A DNA stretch of 64,000 nt from the NCBI RefSeq assembly GCF_964204865.1, contig NC_135263.1, positions 13,499,426 to 13,563,425 of the forward strand, written 5' to 3'. The stretch comes from Styela clava. Its lineage: Eukaryota; Chordata; Ascidiacea; Stolidobranchia; Styelidae. Position 1 is the stretch's first letter; each line of letters starts with the position of its first letter. The notes under the pieces were generated by a model. The model was not told the DNA's origin, searched no databases, and worked only from the letters and a program-made list of their open reading frames with translations. This document shows, in pieces, positions 62,589 to 64,000 of the stretch. Made by a program: the position numbers and the translations under genes.

Positions 62589-64000
62589 TCTTGAGTGAAA
62601 ATCAGAGAGCAAATACACAAGATATCTATCGCCGTCCCCGGATGAACTATATACAACGATAATTCCACTGGTTCACTGCGAAACTCAGGTATTCAGCATG
62701 CATACTCAATCAGTGTACAAACTCAAAATACAATTAGAAATGACTGATACCTATACCCTATTTGCTCACCTGCGTTTTCGCTTGAATATAGAGAAACCTG
62801 CGAAGACATTTTCGACTTTGTATCAAATAACTATATGTTCATAGCTCTTCTAAACTTGCTGTTAATGCGCTGCAGCTTTTAAGAAAATTTATACCAGATT
62901 GACTGCACATGTACGTACATTCAATTGACTTTGACAGATGTGTGCGGTAATGGTGTGACATAACATTTCTGCCACTCGTTGACCCGTATATATAGTGCCA
63001 GTAACAACATCAAATCAAACAGTACTGAACAAATAAATACATACATTAATTTCCTGTGCATATGTATTGTTTATTTAGTTTGTTTTTAATTTCCCTAAAA
63101 GTATACAAAGCTTGGGGGTATTGTAGATCCGAGTCCATAGAAGGATGAAACAAACAATGTTTTGTGTAATTTTGTCTACTTGCTGTCATCCGCATGATGG
63201 TGATGTTCAACAGTAAAATATGATGTCCGAAAAATGGACAATATTATGGTTATCTGTGATTTAATTGCGGGTTTTTGCTTTCAGATATTATTGTATTTTT
63301 ACGGGTCTGTTGTGCTATTGTTAAATAGATACTCAATTATTGCTTAACACCGAGTACTCAGCGATTTAATATGTGTAATAAAGATACCAGCTTGCCCAAT
63401 AATGTGTCAAAACAAAAATTGTTCCAATGTATATTATTTATTACAGAAACGATTACGGTTATGTTATTATGCAGAGGCGGACAAAGAAATGTATTTGTAA
63501 CCGCGCAATTATACTATAATTACTCTAGTAATTGCAAGTCTGCAGTACACCCATTCATGGTACCTATCACGGAACGGTACAGAATGTTGGCACTCAAAAT
63601 CGTACTTAAGCCTAGCCTATATCGCACTTAAATTTAAACATACCGTGGCCTCGGCCAATGCTTAAGCGTGCCTACGCCCCATACAAAGTAAAGATAGTTT
63701 TACTAGATTGCTTTTGGAGACCACAACAAAAGTTCGGGGTGTAATAATATAAGACATAATTTACTAAAAATAGAATGGTTTAATTGGATAGGGCTTCTTA
63801 TGAAGTTATGCGTAATAGCTTTTACTTGACGCCACGTATTCTTGCTGCGAACAGTCGGTTAACTTTTTAATGTTGTTTGCGTCCGTCGTTTTGTTGAAAA
63901 AGTAATTCCGCACTAAAGACAAGTAAAGAGGCATAAAATGTAATATTCTTTACAAATGATAAAAAAAATTAGAATGAAAAGGTTTCAGAATATTTTGTGT
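62589..64000. other. Right-end region; no gene seen
   Basis: No recognisable coding sequence, RNA gene or mobile element border. The only long frames are low-information and AT-driven. Confidence 0.4.

Overview
The window is AT-rich metazoan nuclear DNA. Genes are split by GT-AG introns, intergenic space is long, and many DNA transposons, MITEs and tRNA-derived SINE copies are scattered and nested in one another. The M6 proteolipid gene has an intron layout like that of vertebrates. Several start codons lie at or just downstream of a splice-acceptor-like site, which would suit an animal with spliced-leader trans-splicing. A tunicate or another invertebrate deuterostome fits best, but the sequence shown does not prove this.

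Layout. At 523-2286 (minus) are the first two coding exons of a YIPF6-like Golgi membrane protein that runs off the left edge. At 6658-11497 (minus) is a complete six-exon M6/DM20-type proteolipid (273 aa). Just upstream of it sits an 8147-bp Mutator-like transposon (11801-19947) with perfect 9-bp target duplications and long compound terminal inverted repeats. It carries one intact two-exon gene joining a PHD finger, an OTU protease domain and a MULE DDE transposase (987 aa). A hAT-type MITE and a SINE, itself split by a TA-flanked MITE, are nested inside it.

From 20 to 31 kb lies a field of hAT-type elements, most with full or near-full 8-bp duplications, interleaved with the seven exons of an unrecognised 293-aa coiled-coil protein (24338-29512, minus). 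A small three-exon gene at 31911-35623 (plus) resembles complex I subunit NDUFC2. Its first intron holds a SINE and a 56-bp tandem array that was split by a 1251-bp TA-flanked element.

From 36.7 to 57.3 kb there is no gene I can assign, only a few weak exon candidates. At 57402-58431 (plus) is a two-exon insulin/IGF/relaxin-superfamily gene. It has the full B-chain and A-chain cysteine spacing, the ancestral phase-1 intron, no clear C-peptide cleavage sites and two extra cysteines in a basic C-terminal extension. The last 5 kb holds only repeats and unassigned sequence.

The two items most likely to be new are the PHD-OTU-MULE transposon with its satellite-like termini and the single-chain, eight-cysteine insulin-like peptide.
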